Shown here: in pieces, positions 1-9,292 of the stretch
How the letters are laid out: each line of letters opens with the position of its first letter
Position numbering within the stretch: the stretch's first letter is position 1
NCBI GenBank assembly: GCA_029821735.1
Contig: JALGSU010000014.1
Location: 47,354-111,353 of the forward strand
Origin: Candidatus Zipacnadia bacterium
GTDB taxonomy: Bacteria > Armatimonadota > Zipacnadia > Zipacnadales > UBA5352
Direction: 5' to 3'
DNA: 64,000 nt
Translations under genes and position numbers: made by a program
Notes under the pieces: model-generated
Database searches by the model: none
Told to the model about the DNA's origin: nothing
What the model saw: only the letters and a program-made list of their open reading frames with translations

Positions 1-13
1 AGGGCGAGGACGC

Positions 14-457
14 ATGAGCAGGCAACAGTATTATGTGGCGCTGGCGGTCCTGGTCGTGAGCGGAGCGCTGGGCGGCTGCGCCAAACCCACGGACCCGCTC
101 GTGCGTGTCTCTGCTCTAGCGCAGAAGAATATGGCTGAGGTGAACAGCATCCTCGGTCGGCCTGTAGCCATTGACGAGCCTCAACCGAGTGGCGCAGTGG
201 ATGCCACATACCAAGTCGAGGGCTTCACGCTGTTCATAGTCACTTACAGCGGCACGGGTGGGCTCACCAGCACGATTGCTGGTGAGCTGAAGACCCCGGT
301 GAGCAATGCCGATGAGGCGTTCGCACTCTTCGGTCTCGCGGGAGCCAAGCCAGATCACCATTCCCGTGCAGGTGAGAGGGCTCACGGCGTCGGCGGCTGG
401 CGGGAGGTCGGAGTGTTAGGCAGTCCATATGACTACGTCTATGCCACCAATAGGTAG
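14..457 (+). CDS. Small putative lipoprotein of unknown function
   Basis: This is a 147-residue protein with a hydrophobic leader and a lipobox (LGGC, Cys22), so it is probably a lipid-anchored envelope protein. After the leader there is a stretch resembling the start of BamE/SmpA-like domains (AEVNSILGRP, about residues 41-50). A similar 'LLGRP' motif occurs in the next gene, so the two may be distant relatives. The ATG is preceded by GAGGAC at a normal distance. The upstream context is cut by the window edge. No catalytic motif was recognised, and a precise function cannot be given. Confidence 0.6.
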   Translation: MSRQQYYVALAVLVVSGALGGCAKPTDPLVRVSALAQKNMAEVNSILGRPVAIDEPQPSGAVDATYQVEGFTLFIVTYSGTGGLTSTIAGELKTPVSNADEAFALFGLAGAKPDHHSRAGERAHGVGGWREVGVLGSPYDYVYATNR

Positions 458-534
458 CCTTGCAGCAACTTGACGGCAGCCGCGAGGACGCAACCTGTGC
501 ATGGGGGGAGGACGCGTGAGAGGGATGAGGTTCC

Positions 535-1131
535 ATGCGTGGTGCAACACGTCTTCTGTTCTGCCTGGTGGCAGTCAGCTTCTGGTCTTCAGCCTACACC
601 CAGGAAACAGCGCCAGTAGTCGAAGAAGTCACCGCTCAGTCCATCATCGAGCCGGCCACACACGTCCGGATAGGCATGCCTGCAGCCGAGCTAGAGACAT
701 TACTCGGCCGACCTGCCGACGAGACATCGGGCACTCGCATCGAGGCAGATCCCGAGACTGAGATCGTGCGGACACTGAGTTGGTATCTCGGTCCCTACGA
801 CGACATGCTTCTCACGACCTGGGTTCTCGATGATCTCGTCATCGGCTCCGTTGTCTACCCGTTCGGCGGTTGGTATGAGGCTGAGCCGCTACCGGTTGCC
901 GGTGGGATTCCCCAACCCGTCGCGGTCGGCCCACTACCACCCTACGTAACTGAGTGGGAGCCGCTACCCGTCACGGTACGCCCGACAGCCCCGGCGGCGC
1001 AGCCCACATACCGGGCTCCGACCTACAGTGCACCCGCGACCGGCAACTGCCCCCAAGGGGGCAACCATGTGCGCGGCAAGGTGGACCGCAACGGCCGCGT
1101 GCACTGCGCCAAGTGCGGCCAGTTCATGTGA
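535..1131 (+). CDS. Exported protein with BamE-like N-terminal motif and cysteine-rich C-terminal tail
   Basis: The protein has 198 residues and an N-terminal signal peptide ending around AYTQ. Residues about 45-60 contain a BamE/SmpA-like signature (IGMPAAELETLLGRP), known from outer-membrane assembly lipoproteins and from beta-lactamase inhibitor-like folds. A proline- and tyrosine-rich middle (about 120-170) looks like a flexible spacer. The last 27 residues hold a CPQGGNH...CAKCG pattern that could bind zinc. It lies 77 bp after the first lipoprotein in the same direction. The zinc-binding idea is inference. No enzymatic role is visible. Confidence 0.6.
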   Translation: MRGATRLLFCLVAVSFWSSAYTQETAPVVEEVTAQSIIEPATHVRIGMPAAELETLLGRPADETSGTRIEADPETEIVRTLSWYLGPYDDMLLTTWVLDDLVIGSVVYPFGGWYEAEPLPVAGGIPQPVAVGPLPPYVTEWEPLPVTVRPTAPAAQPTYRAPTYSAPATGNCPQGGNHVRGKVDRNGRVHCAKCGQFM

Positions 1132-1627
1132 CACGACGGCAGCGAAGGCCGCTGCAACTAGCTTTCTGACTGTGGGGCCGCCCGTGTTTGCAGTTACATG
1201 CGCTCCTACCCGCGGCAAGCCGGATAGGCCGGATCCTATCCAGCCCAGTTGCTGCTGTCGGCCTTCGCCGCCCGACTCAAAGCCCGGATTCACTCGAATG
1301 GACTCCCGAATCACTGTCCGCCACTTATTCGCCCTCTTCGTCACAATTACCCCTGCCTCTTTCGTCTCCCCCCGATTTGCCCCCCCAATGGGCTCCTGTC
1401 GCGATCCTCGGTCGCCGAGCGCCATCCCAATCGTCACAATCGCTCGCACCCATAGTGCGACCGCCTTGTTAAGAGCCCCCGTGTGAGTGGTAACTAACAA
1501 CTGTCAGGTACTTCTGTGAGGTACTCGCCCCGCATCCCACCCCCTCTGAAGGGCCCAACTCCCCCCTCGGCGAACATCCCCAACGCCCGTTTCTAACAAG
1601 CAAAAGCCAGGCCGGGAGCGTTATCCC
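1132..1627. other. Intergenic region, 496 bp, lower GC
   Basis: No convincing gene is seen on either strand. A small inverted repeat lies at 1222-1241 (GGATAGG, 6-nt loop, CCTATCC) and could be a transcription end for the upstream pair, although no T-tract follows. From about 1260 onward the plus strand is pyrimidine-rich and the GC content falls to about 55%. This composition continues into the first kilobase of the next gene. Confidence 0.5.
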
Positions 1628-4600
1628 ATGACGCGGCGACGATTTCCCCAAAACGCGGCTACGGCGATCCTGGGTGTCCTCACGACGCTTTTCGCCTGTT
1701 CAGCCCAGCAGCAGCCCGCTCCGCTGATTCTTGACCCCGGAGGCTACTCCGCAAACCTTCCCGACGAAGTTTCAGCCCAGCCCCGCCTCGGTGAGAATCT
1801 CATCGAAAATGGCGGTTTTGAGGATCTCGATCCGGCTACAAATGAGCCTTTCAGTTGGCGAAACGCCTTCCACATCTTCGCGGCCGCTCACGACAAAGAT
1901 CGCCGTGACACCCTCCAGGAGGCGATTCTGGGCCTTTCCCGCCGCGAGGCCACCGACGAGAATCCTCACTCGGGCGCGCACAGCATGCATCTGCTCAATC
2001 CGTACGAGATGCACGAACGCCGCGCCGGAATCGACCTCAATTTCGGCAGTTATCTCGCCACCGAAGTGATTCTCCCCGAGCTAACCGCCGACACCAAGTA
2101 CGTGTTATCTCTCGCAGCCCGCGGCGAGACCAGACCTGGCATCCCCGGACGCGCCCGAGCCATGGTCGCCTTCTACGACCAAATTGAGCCCAGAGGGGCC
2201 AAAACGACGCGTAGCAGCGAAATGGCCTATCCGCAGCTCAGCGATTCCTGGACCGAATCCACCATGGATTTCGTCGTCCCGCAGACCACTAAACGGCTGA
2301 CGCTCTTCCTTTATCTGGACAACTGCGGTGAAGTATGGTTCGATGACATAGCTTTGTACCGAACTACCATCGAAAACGGCCTGACGGTCCGCCTGATTCC
2401 GATGCAATTCATGGACCAGACCTTCTGCCTATCCTCGGGCGATGTTGCCACAATGGTCTTTGCTTTCCGCAACGAACTCGAAGTTCCGGTGGATCAGCCC
2501 CGGCTGATGCTGGAGCTGCCGCGCGCCATCGAAATCCTGACAACTCGCGATTCCACCGAGGTCCTCAGCGAAGCCACCCTCGACCGAGATGGGGCCGAAA
2601 ATGCCCTCTACGCGCTTGATATGGCCGTTCTGGCCCGTCAGGCCCCGAAAGAAACGTGGTCAGCTCACCAGGGATTGGCGGTCGTGGTGACAACGAATCT
2701 GCCCCCCGGAGAGGCGCGATTGCCCGCTCGGTACTGGCTCACAGACGGAGATTACGAGACTGAGCCGCTGGAGTTCGATTTGCAGGTTCTGCCGCCGATC
2801 AGCGGCGAGCGCCCGCAGCGCTTCCGCACGGCCGCGATGTTCAGCTCCGCCGACTGCCTCTACTCTGATCTGCCGGCCGTCGAAGCGCTGGCGGATTTCT
2901 ACGACCGCGTGGGGCTCAACTCCGCGCACCTGCGCCCCACCATGCTCGGCGATGCGCTGCGCCAGCGCGGCATCGTGCGCTACACCGAGAACTACTGGCT
3001 GGTCAACGGTTACCGGCTGGGCGCGGGTCAGAAACCCGATGAGTACGCCTACATGCTGGCAGATGGGACGCCGCATCTGAGAGGCATCTGCCCGACTGAG
3101 GTCTACACCCGCGGCGAGTACTACCGCGAGCACGTCTACGGCGCCATCCTGCGCAAGGTGATCGTCGAGGACCGCGGCGCGGAGCACTTCCAGCCCAATT
3201 GGGAGCCTTACATGTTCGACTGGAAGGGCTGCTTCTGCGACCGCTGCCGTGAGGAGTTCATCCGCTGGTCGGAGCTGCCCCGCGCCGACGTCGAAGCCGC
3301 CTGGCCTGAGGACATCATCCGCAACTACCGCGAGAAGTGGGTGCAGTTCCGTTCCTGGCAACACGGGGAGCTCGTGCGCACGCTCGAGGAGGACGTGAGC
3401 GCGCTGGGTCGCGAGGTCGGCATCGAGTCGCACTTCATTCCGGAGGTCGCTTTCCCGATGTTCACCGAAGAGGGGCAGGGCGACGACTTCGCCGCGCAGT
3501 ATCACAGCCGCGACTACAGCAAGTATCTCCCCGTGGTGCAGCCGTGGGGAGGCTACTGCTCGCAGAACCTCTACAAGCCGTATGTCTATGAAACCGGCTA
3601 TCACCTGAAGGTCCAGGCCGTGGCTGAGGCGGTGCGCAAGTTCGTCGATACGCTGCCTGCAGACGAGCGCCCCGAGATCATCGGTCTGCCCCACAGCTAT
3701 CAGGGCGACAACCGCGTCACGCAGCCCGAAGCCATCGCTTTTGACTTCCTGACCTACTTCGCCAACGGCTGGGACGGCGCCATGGCCTACGTCTTCCCGC
3801 GCGGCTATGACGCTCGCTACTGGCGGGCGATGGCGGGGGCCAACTCCCTCATCGCGCGCTTCGAGGAGGCAGTCTCCGTGGACGCCCGGGAGGATAATCA
3901 CGCCATCGAGCCGGTTACTCCGGTACCGTCCCCCGATCCGGACTGGGTCGAAGAGCTCGGTCGGGAGGACATCGTCTACTCGTGGGAGTACCGCTCTGGC
4001 AATCGGCGGCTGTTCATCGTCGCCAACTTCTGGGCGAAGGGCGAGTGCTTCTTCCGCCTGAAGCCCGAGGGGCTGGAGGCCGACCGGCAGTACCTGCTGA
4101 CCGAGCCCGCCGCCGGGCGCTGCTATGCTGACGCGACCGGTCTGCCCGCCCTGACGGCAGCGGATCTGTCTGACGGCGCGCTGCTGCACGTGGGAGCCAT
4201 GCGTTACGCGTTCTTTGTGCTGGAGCCTCTCGGTGATGGGCCCGAGCCGGGCGCGCGACTGGTCACGCCCGCCGAAATGCAGGCCGCCATGGCACAGCGC
4301 CTGCCCGCGATCCAACAGGCCTTCAGTGACGAGCAGGAGTTGGCGGCCGGGCGCGAGGACGAGGATGCGACCGAGATCGTCGACTACTCCGGGCTGAAGA
4401 CTGTGCGCGCCGGTGAGATGACCTGCGGACCACTGGAGGTGCTCGACCTGAACGGGCCGGGCATCTCGATTCGCACCGAGGATCGCGAGGTGATCATCGA
4501 CCCCGCTGGCGGCGGCCGGCTCGTGAGCTGGAAGGCCGGCGAGGATGAGCTGGTGTGTTGGGACGGGCAGTGGGCGATGCTGCTCGACGGCTTCTGGTAC

Positions 4601-5212
4601 CCAGAGGCTTCGGCGAAGGTTGTGGTTAACCCCATGCAGGTTATCGCCCAAGAGGCCACCGACACGGGCATACGCGTGGTTCTGCGCCGTAAGCTGAGCG
4701 AAGAGGTCAACGACCTGACCGGTCTGGTGCTGACCAAGACGTGGGAGATCGGCGACGGTGGCGCGCGCATCGAATTGACTTCGGAGTTGGCCAACGAGAC
4801 CGGCGGGGCGCTGGAGTTCTCGCACCGTTACCACAACATGCCCGCCCACCTGGAGCTGCGCCCGGACCAGCGCGGCTGGGCGGACATGAGGGGTGAGGGC
4901 GAGCCGGTGCGCTTTGAGCGCATGTTCGTCAAACGTCTCTACGAATATGAGCCGGCTCCAGACGATGAGCTGGTGCTCCGCGGCTTCCCAATGGACAAGC
5001 GGGAGATGATAGGCCGCGCGGCAGTGGTGCTGGACGCTGATTGGCTGCCGGCGATGCAGTTTGAGCTGGACCCGGACCGGCTGCTGGCGATCGCGTTCTG
5101 GGACCACGGCTCCCAGCGCTGCGCGACACTGGAGCCCATCCACCAGCGGGTGCGCCTGGAGCCCGGCGAGACCTGGAGCACCAGCGTAACGCTGACCGCG
5201 GAGGCCCCATAG
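1628..5212 (+). CDS. Large lipoprotein with carbohydrate-binding-like domain, glycosidase-like barrel and mutarotase-like C-terminus
   Basis: A 1194-residue exported protein with a lipobox (LFAC, Cys24). Residues about 55-250 resemble a jelly-roll carbohydrate-binding domain ('NLIENGGFEDLDP' start and 'VWFDDIALY' end are typical of CBM4/9-type modules). Residues about 390-760 look like a TIM-barrel glycoside hydrolase of the GH42-like or unclassified group, with a CFCDRC cysteine motif near residue 536. That motif is common in such barrels of planctomycete/armatimonad-type bacteria. Residues about 940-1190 look like a galactose-mutarotase-like beta-sandwich. A GGGAG site lies 9 bases before the ATG. 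The first 1.1 kb has much lower GC than the rest. The substrate is unknown. The gene converges on the DUF4091 gene 25 bp downstream. Confidence 0.7.
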   Translation: MTRRRFPQNAATAILGVLTTLFACSAQQQPAPLILDPGGYSANLPDEVSAQPRLGENLIENGGFEDLDPATNEPFSWRNAFHIFAAAHDKDRRDTLQEAILGLSRREATDENPHSGAHSMHLLNPYEMHERRAGIDLNFGSYLATEVILPELTADTKYVLSLAARGETRPGIPGRARAMVAFYDQIEPRGAKTTRSSEMAYPQLSDSWTESTMDFVVPQTTKRLTLFLYLDNCGEVWFDDIALYRTTIENGLTVRLIPMQFMDQTFCLSSGDVATMVFAFRNELEVPVDQPRLMLELPRAIEILTTRDSTEVLSEATLDRDGAENALYALDMAVLARQAPKETWSAHQGLAVVVTTNLPPGEARLPARYWLTDGDYETEPLEFDLQVLPPISGERPQRFRTAAMFSSADCLYSDLPAVEALADFYDRVGLNSAHLRPTMLGDALRQRGIVRYTENYWLVNGYRLGAGQKPDEYAYMLADGTPHLRGICPTEVYTRGEYYREHVYGAILRKVIVEDRGAEHFQPNWEPYMFDWKGCFCDRCREEFIRWSELPRADVEAAWPEDIIRNYREKWVQFRSWQHGELVRTLEEDVSALGREVGIESHFIPEVAFPMFTEEGQGDDFAAQYHSRDYSKYLPVVQPWGGYCSQNLYKPYVYETGYHLKVQAVAEAVRKFVDTLPADERPEIIGLPHSYQGDNRVTQPEAIAFDFLTYFANGWDGAMAYVFPRGYDARYWRAMAGANSLIARFEEAVSVDAREDNHAIEPVTPVPSPDPDWVEELGREDIVYSWEYRSGNRRLFIVANFWAKGECFFRLKPEGLEADRQYLLTEPAAGRCYADATGLPALTAADLSDGALLHVGAMRYAFFVLEPLGDGPEPGARLVTPAEMQAAMAQRLPAIQQAFSDEQELAAGREDEDATEIVDYSGLKTVRAGEMTCGPLEVLDLNGPGISIRTEDREVIIDPAGGGRLVSWKAGEDELVCWDGQWAMLLDGFWYPEASAKVVVNPMQVIAQEATDTGIRVVLRRKLSEEVNDLTGLVLTKTWEIGDGGARIELTSELANETGGALEFSHRYHNMPAHLELRPDQRGWADMRGEGEPVRFERMFVKRLYEYEPAPDDELVLRGFPMDKREMIGRAAVVLDADWLPAMQFELDPDRLLAIAFWDHGSQRCATLEPIHQRVRLEPGETWSTSVTLTAEAP

Positions 5213-5237
5213 CCCCGGGTCAAAGCACCGGCATCGC

Positions 5238-7505
5238 TCACGGCTCCTCAGCCAGCCGCTGCAACTCAACTATCAGCGACGCCATCTCGCGGCGGCACTC
5301 CTCGACGAGTTCCGGCCGGTGCACGAAGTTGCTGAACCGGAAGGTGAGTTGCTCAGGGAAGCTCCTGGCTGCGGCGACGCGTGCCGCGACCTCGGGTGTG
5401 ACTGCTCCCCGGGCTTCGGCCTGCGAGAGAAGTTGGTCGATCAACCAGAAATACTCCCGGTCCTCCAGTCCGTCGCGAATGTGATGCAGCCGCGCCGAAC
5501 GCCAGAGGCCCTGGACGTTGGCGTCCTCGGTGCCGGGGTAGTAGAGCGTGCCGTCGCCCTGCCTGACGTCATCGCGGCGGACGATGCCATGAGGAGCGTG
5601 CTCGAACTGCCCCCGTGGTCCCAGTGACCAGTAGCTGACCCCCTCAAACCCGTGCTTCTGCAGCATCCAGAAGAACAGCCGAGCTCCTGCGGGATCGCTC
5701 ACGTGGAAGAGGAAGTCGTGGATGTACGGCCACACCTGCTCGCCCTCCTGCTGCCGGCCCTTGTAGAAGTCTGCGGCAGCGAGGACATAGCGCGAACTGG
5801 GACACCAGATGTCGGCAATGCCGACGCCTCGGCTGAGCTTGGTGGCGTCGGGGGTGCCCATTGAGGTGACCATGAGCTTGACGCCCGGTGCCCATTCGCG
5901 GGTTTTGGCCGCCATCTCGCGCGCCTGGTCGATTCGATCAGGTCCGAGTTCGTCTGGCATCCGGGCATACGCCTGGTCGATCCAGCCATTCGCCTGGAGG
6001 ATGGGATAGTACGCCTCCCAGAACCGGCGCATCCCCTCGTAGCCAGCTTCGGGCTCGCCGCGAAGCACGCGGTACGTGTCCCCCCAGGGACAGACCATTG
6101 TGAGTTGCAGACCGCGCTCGTTGAGCGTCTCCGCCGTTCTCACCAGCGCCGACTGCAACTTGGGTCCGAGGACCTGCTGGTACGCTTCCTCGGAGAAGTC
6201 CGACTTCCGGAGAATACCGTGCTCCTCTCGGTGGAACGGGTAGCCCATGGCGATGCGGAAATCGGCGAGGTCCTCGGTCCACCACAGATGCCGCTCGAGT
6301 GTCCCGCCCGTCGCGCGGAACAGGCCGGTGCGGGTATGCGTTTCGCGTGGCAGCGCGAAATCCCAGACCTCGATTTCCACCGGCATCTGCAGCGGTAGCG
6401 TGCCGTTCACCGTGGCGGTGACGGTGGACTTGTAGATGCCCGGGGCGGCGCTCGCCGGAGCATACACCGAGACCCAGAACGTCGTGTTCGGCTGCTCGAT
6501 CGCGAGATCAGGCGACAGTTCAGCGTGGGATGTGGGCGCGAGGGGATCGGGGTACAGGCGCTCTTTGGTGCGGTCGCGGTAATACTCAAGCGAGTAGCGC
6601 AACCACTCGACTCGCGTCTGCAGAGAACCATCGGTCGCGCCTGCCGGGCCGGTCCAGGGCCCGACGGCCAGGTCAACGGTGCTGACCTGGAAATCGGGCG
6701 CTGGCGATGCGGTAATCTGCGCGCTCACCCACTCGTTCCGCGCGACAGTCAAACGCAGCGGCCCTTGTGCACCCTCGCGAAGCATCAGGTCGGCTGTCGC
6801 GTTCGCGTCCGGCCACAGCCGCTCTTCAGGCGGCGCTGACCAGAGGACCGCGTCTGCCGTCCGCGCACCCGTGCAGGTGGAGGCACGATGCACGCGCAGG
6901 TGCAGATCGCCATCTACCGGCCGACCGTCCAGATACATGCGTCCGTGCGGGTAGACATCACCCTCGGTGGCCTTGATGTTGTTCTTGCGCACGGTGGTGG
7001 TCAGCCGGTCAGCGACAACTTCGTAGTACCAGACTGTCTCCGGGTCTGACGGGAAGTCGACAACGAGGGGCAGATCATCGGTGATCTGTTCCGGCGGGAA
7101 CTGCTTCTGTGCGACGAGGTCCCCGCCCGGGCCGCCCCGGTAGAGGCTAACCGTCATGGACGGCCCCGTCTCCCTATAGGTCAGGCCAGGCGCGCCACTG
7201 AGCGACCCCAGCCCCAACTGCACACCCGCCAGCCGAGGGCCGGCGCAGCGGAAGGTCTGCCCGACGGCCCGGCAGGTGGTGAGGTCAATCCACCAGTTGC
7301 AGTGAACGCCAGCCAGGGCCTCCGCGCGGTAGCACTGCGCCGTGATGGTGCCGTCGGCGTGCCAGACTACCTCGTTGTCCAGAAGCTCTTCGATGGCCTC
7401 CAGTGCACACGCCGGACCGGCGACCAAGATCACGCAGAGCCCCATCAGTAAGCCGGGCAGCCACATGCGGTGCATGTTTCGCGAGCGCCCTCGTTCGATG
7501 ATCAT
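5238..7505 (-). CDS. Exported DUF4091 glycoside hydrolase-like protein
   Basis: With the start used here the protein has 755 residues. An upstream in-frame ATG would extend it to 7568, but a GGAGGCGGAG site lies just before the ATG at 7505. That start puts a signal peptide (MWLPGLLMGLCVILVAGPACA) near the N-terminus. The C-terminal 100 residues carry the DUF4091 signature (RDGLEDREYFWLIDQ), found after TIM-barrel domains in putative glycosidases. The middle has barrel-like segments (PDELGPDRIDQARE, a possible acid-containing loop). The N-terminal third is beta-rich and may bind carbohydrate. The enzyme is probably periplasmic or extracellular. Its substrate is not known. Confidence 0.75.
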   Translation of the reverse strand: MIIERGRSRNMHRMWLPGLLMGLCVILVAGPACALEAIEELLDNEVVWHADGTITAQCYRAEALAGVHCNWWIDLTTCRAVGQTFRCAGPRLAGVQLGLGSLSGAPGLTYRETGPSMTVSLYRGGPGGDLVAQKQFPPEQITDDLPLVVDFPSDPETVWYYEVVADRLTTTVRKNNIKATEGDVYPHGRMYLDGRPVDGDLHLRVHRASTCTGARTADAVLWSAPPEERLWPDANATADLMLREGAQGPLRLTVARNEWVSAQITASPAPDFQVSTVDLAVGPWTGPAGATDGSLQTRVEWLRYSLEYYRDRTKERLYPDPLAPTSHAELSPDLAIEQPNTTFWVSVYAPASAAPGIYKSTVTATVNGTLPLQMPVEIEVWDFALPRETHTRTGLFRATGGTLERHLWWTEDLADFRIAMGYPFHREEHGILRKSDFSEEAYQQVLGPKLQSALVRTAETLNERGLQLTMVCPWGDTYRVLRGEPEAGYEGMRRFWEAYYPILQANGWIDQAYARMPDELGPDRIDQAREMAAKTREWAPGVKLMVTSMGTPDATKLSRGVGIADIWCPSSRYVLAAADFYKGRQQEGEQVWPYIHDFLFHVSDPAGARLFFWMLQKHGFEGVSYWSLGPRGQFEHAPHGIVRRDDVRQGDGTLYYPGTEDANVQGLWRSARLHHIRDGLEDREYFWLIDQLLSQAEARGAVTPEVAARVAAARSFPEQLTFRFSNFVHRPELVEECRREMASLIVELQRLAEEP

Positions 7506-7667
7506 CGCAGTCTCCGCCTCCATCTCGCGCTTGGTGTAGTAGTGCTTCCGCCAGCGTTCCGTCAACACCTGCGGTGGAGGGTTCCGGACTCAAGGCGAGG
7601 AATGGATTCCCGTTCACGGCAGCACGCTCAGCAACCCGACCATCGACGAGGTACGGGAGGATGCGCC

Positions 7668-9212
7668 ATGACGGCGAACATAGCGACGCTGGCTTTTCTC
7701 CTGGCCGCCGCGAGTGTATGCGCCCAGCCGGAAGCAGCGCCGATTTTCAGCGCTGACTTCGATCAGCCCGACGCTCTTGAGGCCTGGTCGGCGGGCGGCG
7801 AACTCGTCGAGCATGATGGTGGCCACGCGCTGGTCGTCGAACGGCCCGAGGGTGGCGAAGGCACCTCGCTCCTGCTTCGGTGCGACGTGCCCGCGGAGGA
7901 GATCGCGGGGAAGATGATCACAGTGCAGGGCTCCGTGCGGGCGGAGGGCGTGAGCGTCCCGCCGAACAGTTGGAATGGCGTCAAGGTCATGCTCATCCTC
8001 GAGTTGGACGAGGGCAGACAGCATCCGCAACTTGCTCTGGACGTGGGCACGTATGACTGGCGAACAGCGACGCGCGCCATCCGCATCCCACGAGGCGTGA
8101 CCGGAGCGACGCTTGCCCTGGGACTGGAGAAGGTCACCGGGAGGGCCTGGTTCGACGATATCACGATCCGGGTCGGCAGGCTGTGGACCGACGGCAGGCG
8201 GTCGGAGACCATGGACCGCGGTCACGACCTGCCGCGTCTGCGCGGCGCCATGCACGGGCCGGACTTCGTCGAGGAGGACTTCCGCACGCTGGCCACCGAG
8301 TGGGGCGCCAACCACATGCGCTGGCAGATCAACTGGCGCCCGATGAGCGAAGCGCGGGAGTTGGCCCGAGACCTCGACGCGTACGATGAGTGGCTGGCGG
8401 GAGCGCTGGCGGAGTGCGATCAGGCGGTGGACCTGGCCGAGGAACTGGGTGTGCTGCTGCTGGTGGACCTGCACTGCGCCCCAGGCGGGCGGGCCAGCGG
8501 CAACGGCAACCGCATCTTCGCGGAGAAGCGCTACCAGGACAAGTTGCTGGAAGTCTGGGCCGAGATTGCCACACGCTACCGGGGGCGCAAAGCCGTCTGG
8601 GCCTACGAGATCGTCAACGAGCCGGTTGAGGGCCCGGTGGCAGAGGGCCTGATGGGCTGGCGCGACCTGGCGACTGCGTGCATCGAGGTGATCCGCGCCA
8701 TCGAGCCGGGCAAGCCGGTGGTGGTCGAGCCCGGGCCAATGGGTGGTCCCGGCGGCTTCGACAGTCTCAAGCCCCTGGACCTGGACGGCATCATCTACAG
8801 TTGCCACATGTACATGCCCCACACGTTCACCCACCAGGGCGTGCACAGCAGCGAGGTCAGCTTTGTCTACCCGGGCGTGATCAACGGGGAGCAGTGGGAC
8901 AAGGAGCGGTTGCGAGAGGCGCTGGCGCCCGCGCGTGACTACCAACTCGAGTTCAATGTGCCGATGTACATCGGCGAGTTCAGCGCCATCCGCTGGGCGC
9001 CGGACAACAGTGCCCAGCGCTACCTGAAGGACCTGATCGAGATCATGGAGGAGTATGAGTGGGACTGGGCGTACCACGCCTTCCGCGAGTGGTCTGGCTG
9101 GAGCGTCGAGCACACCACCGACCAGGCCAACACGGAGCCCAGCCCCACGCCTACCGACCGCGAGTTGCTTCTGCGCTCGTGGTTCGAACTCAACGAGAGG
9201 CCCGAGTGGTAG
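7668..9212 (+). CDS. Secreted GH5-family endoglucanase/mannanase-type glycoside hydrolase with N-terminal binding domain
   Basis: The protein has 514 residues. The ATG at 7668 is chosen because GGGAGG lies 7 bases upstream and a clean signal peptide (LAFLLAAASVCAQ) follows. Residues about 25-185 form a beta-sandwich typical of carbohydrate-binding modules. Residues about 200-500 are a GH5 (cellulase) barrel, with the acid/base motif EIVNEP (Glu318), a conserved SCHMY histidine segment and the nucleophile motif IGEFSA (Glu437). All expected catalytic residues are therefore present. GH5 enzymes cut beta-1,4-glucans, mannans or related chains with retention, and the exact substrate cannot be read from sequence. 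The gene is divergent from the DUF4091 gene, so the 162-bp gap probably holds both promoters. Confidence 0.85.
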   Translation: MTANIATLAFLLAAASVCAQPEAAPIFSADFDQPDALEAWSAGGELVEHDGGHALVVERPEGGEGTSLLLRCDVPAEEIAGKMITVQGSVRAEGVSVPPNSWNGVKVMLILELDEGRQHPQLALDVGTYDWRTATRAIRIPRGVTGATLALGLEKVTGRAWFDDITIRVGRLWTDGRRSETMDRGHDLPRLRGAMHGPDFVEEDFRTLATEWGANHMRWQINWRPMSEARELARDLDAYDEWLAGALAECDQAVDLAEELGVLLLVDLHCAPGGRASGNGNRIFAEKRYQDKLLEVWAEIATRYRGRKAVWAYEIVNEPVEGPVAEGLMGWRDLATACIEVIRAIEPGKPVVVEPGPMGGPGGFDSLKPLDLDGIIYSCHMYMPHTFTHQGVHSSEVSFVYPGVINGEQWDKERLREALAPARDYQLEFNVPMYIGEFSAIRWAPDNSAQRYLKDLIEIMEEYEWDWAYHAFREWSGWSVEHTTDQANTEPSPTPTDRELLLRSWFELNERPEW

Positions 9213-9243
9213 AGTGGCAGCGGCGGGGCCTGCGGGAACGAGA

Positions 9244-9269
9244 CGAGGCAGGCCGGATGGCCTGCCTCG
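9244..9269. terminator. Perfect 11-bp inverted repeat between convergent genes (bidirectional terminator candidate)
   Basis: CGAGGCAGGCC and GGCCTGCCTCG pair perfectly around a 4-base loop (GGAT). The hairpin sits between the end of the GH5 gene and the end of the convergent repeat-protein gene. No T-tract follows on either strand, so it may be a Rho-assisted or atypical terminator. Confidence 0.65.
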
Positions 9270-9292
9270 ATCGGTTCTGCGGGTAGAGAGCG

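Noticed and set aside
2660..5269. Long antisense reading frame opposite the 1628 lipoprotein gene
   Set aside because: It mirrors the high-GC codon pattern of the real gene. Its translation lacks any domain or signal peptide, and the plus-strand protein has clear domains.
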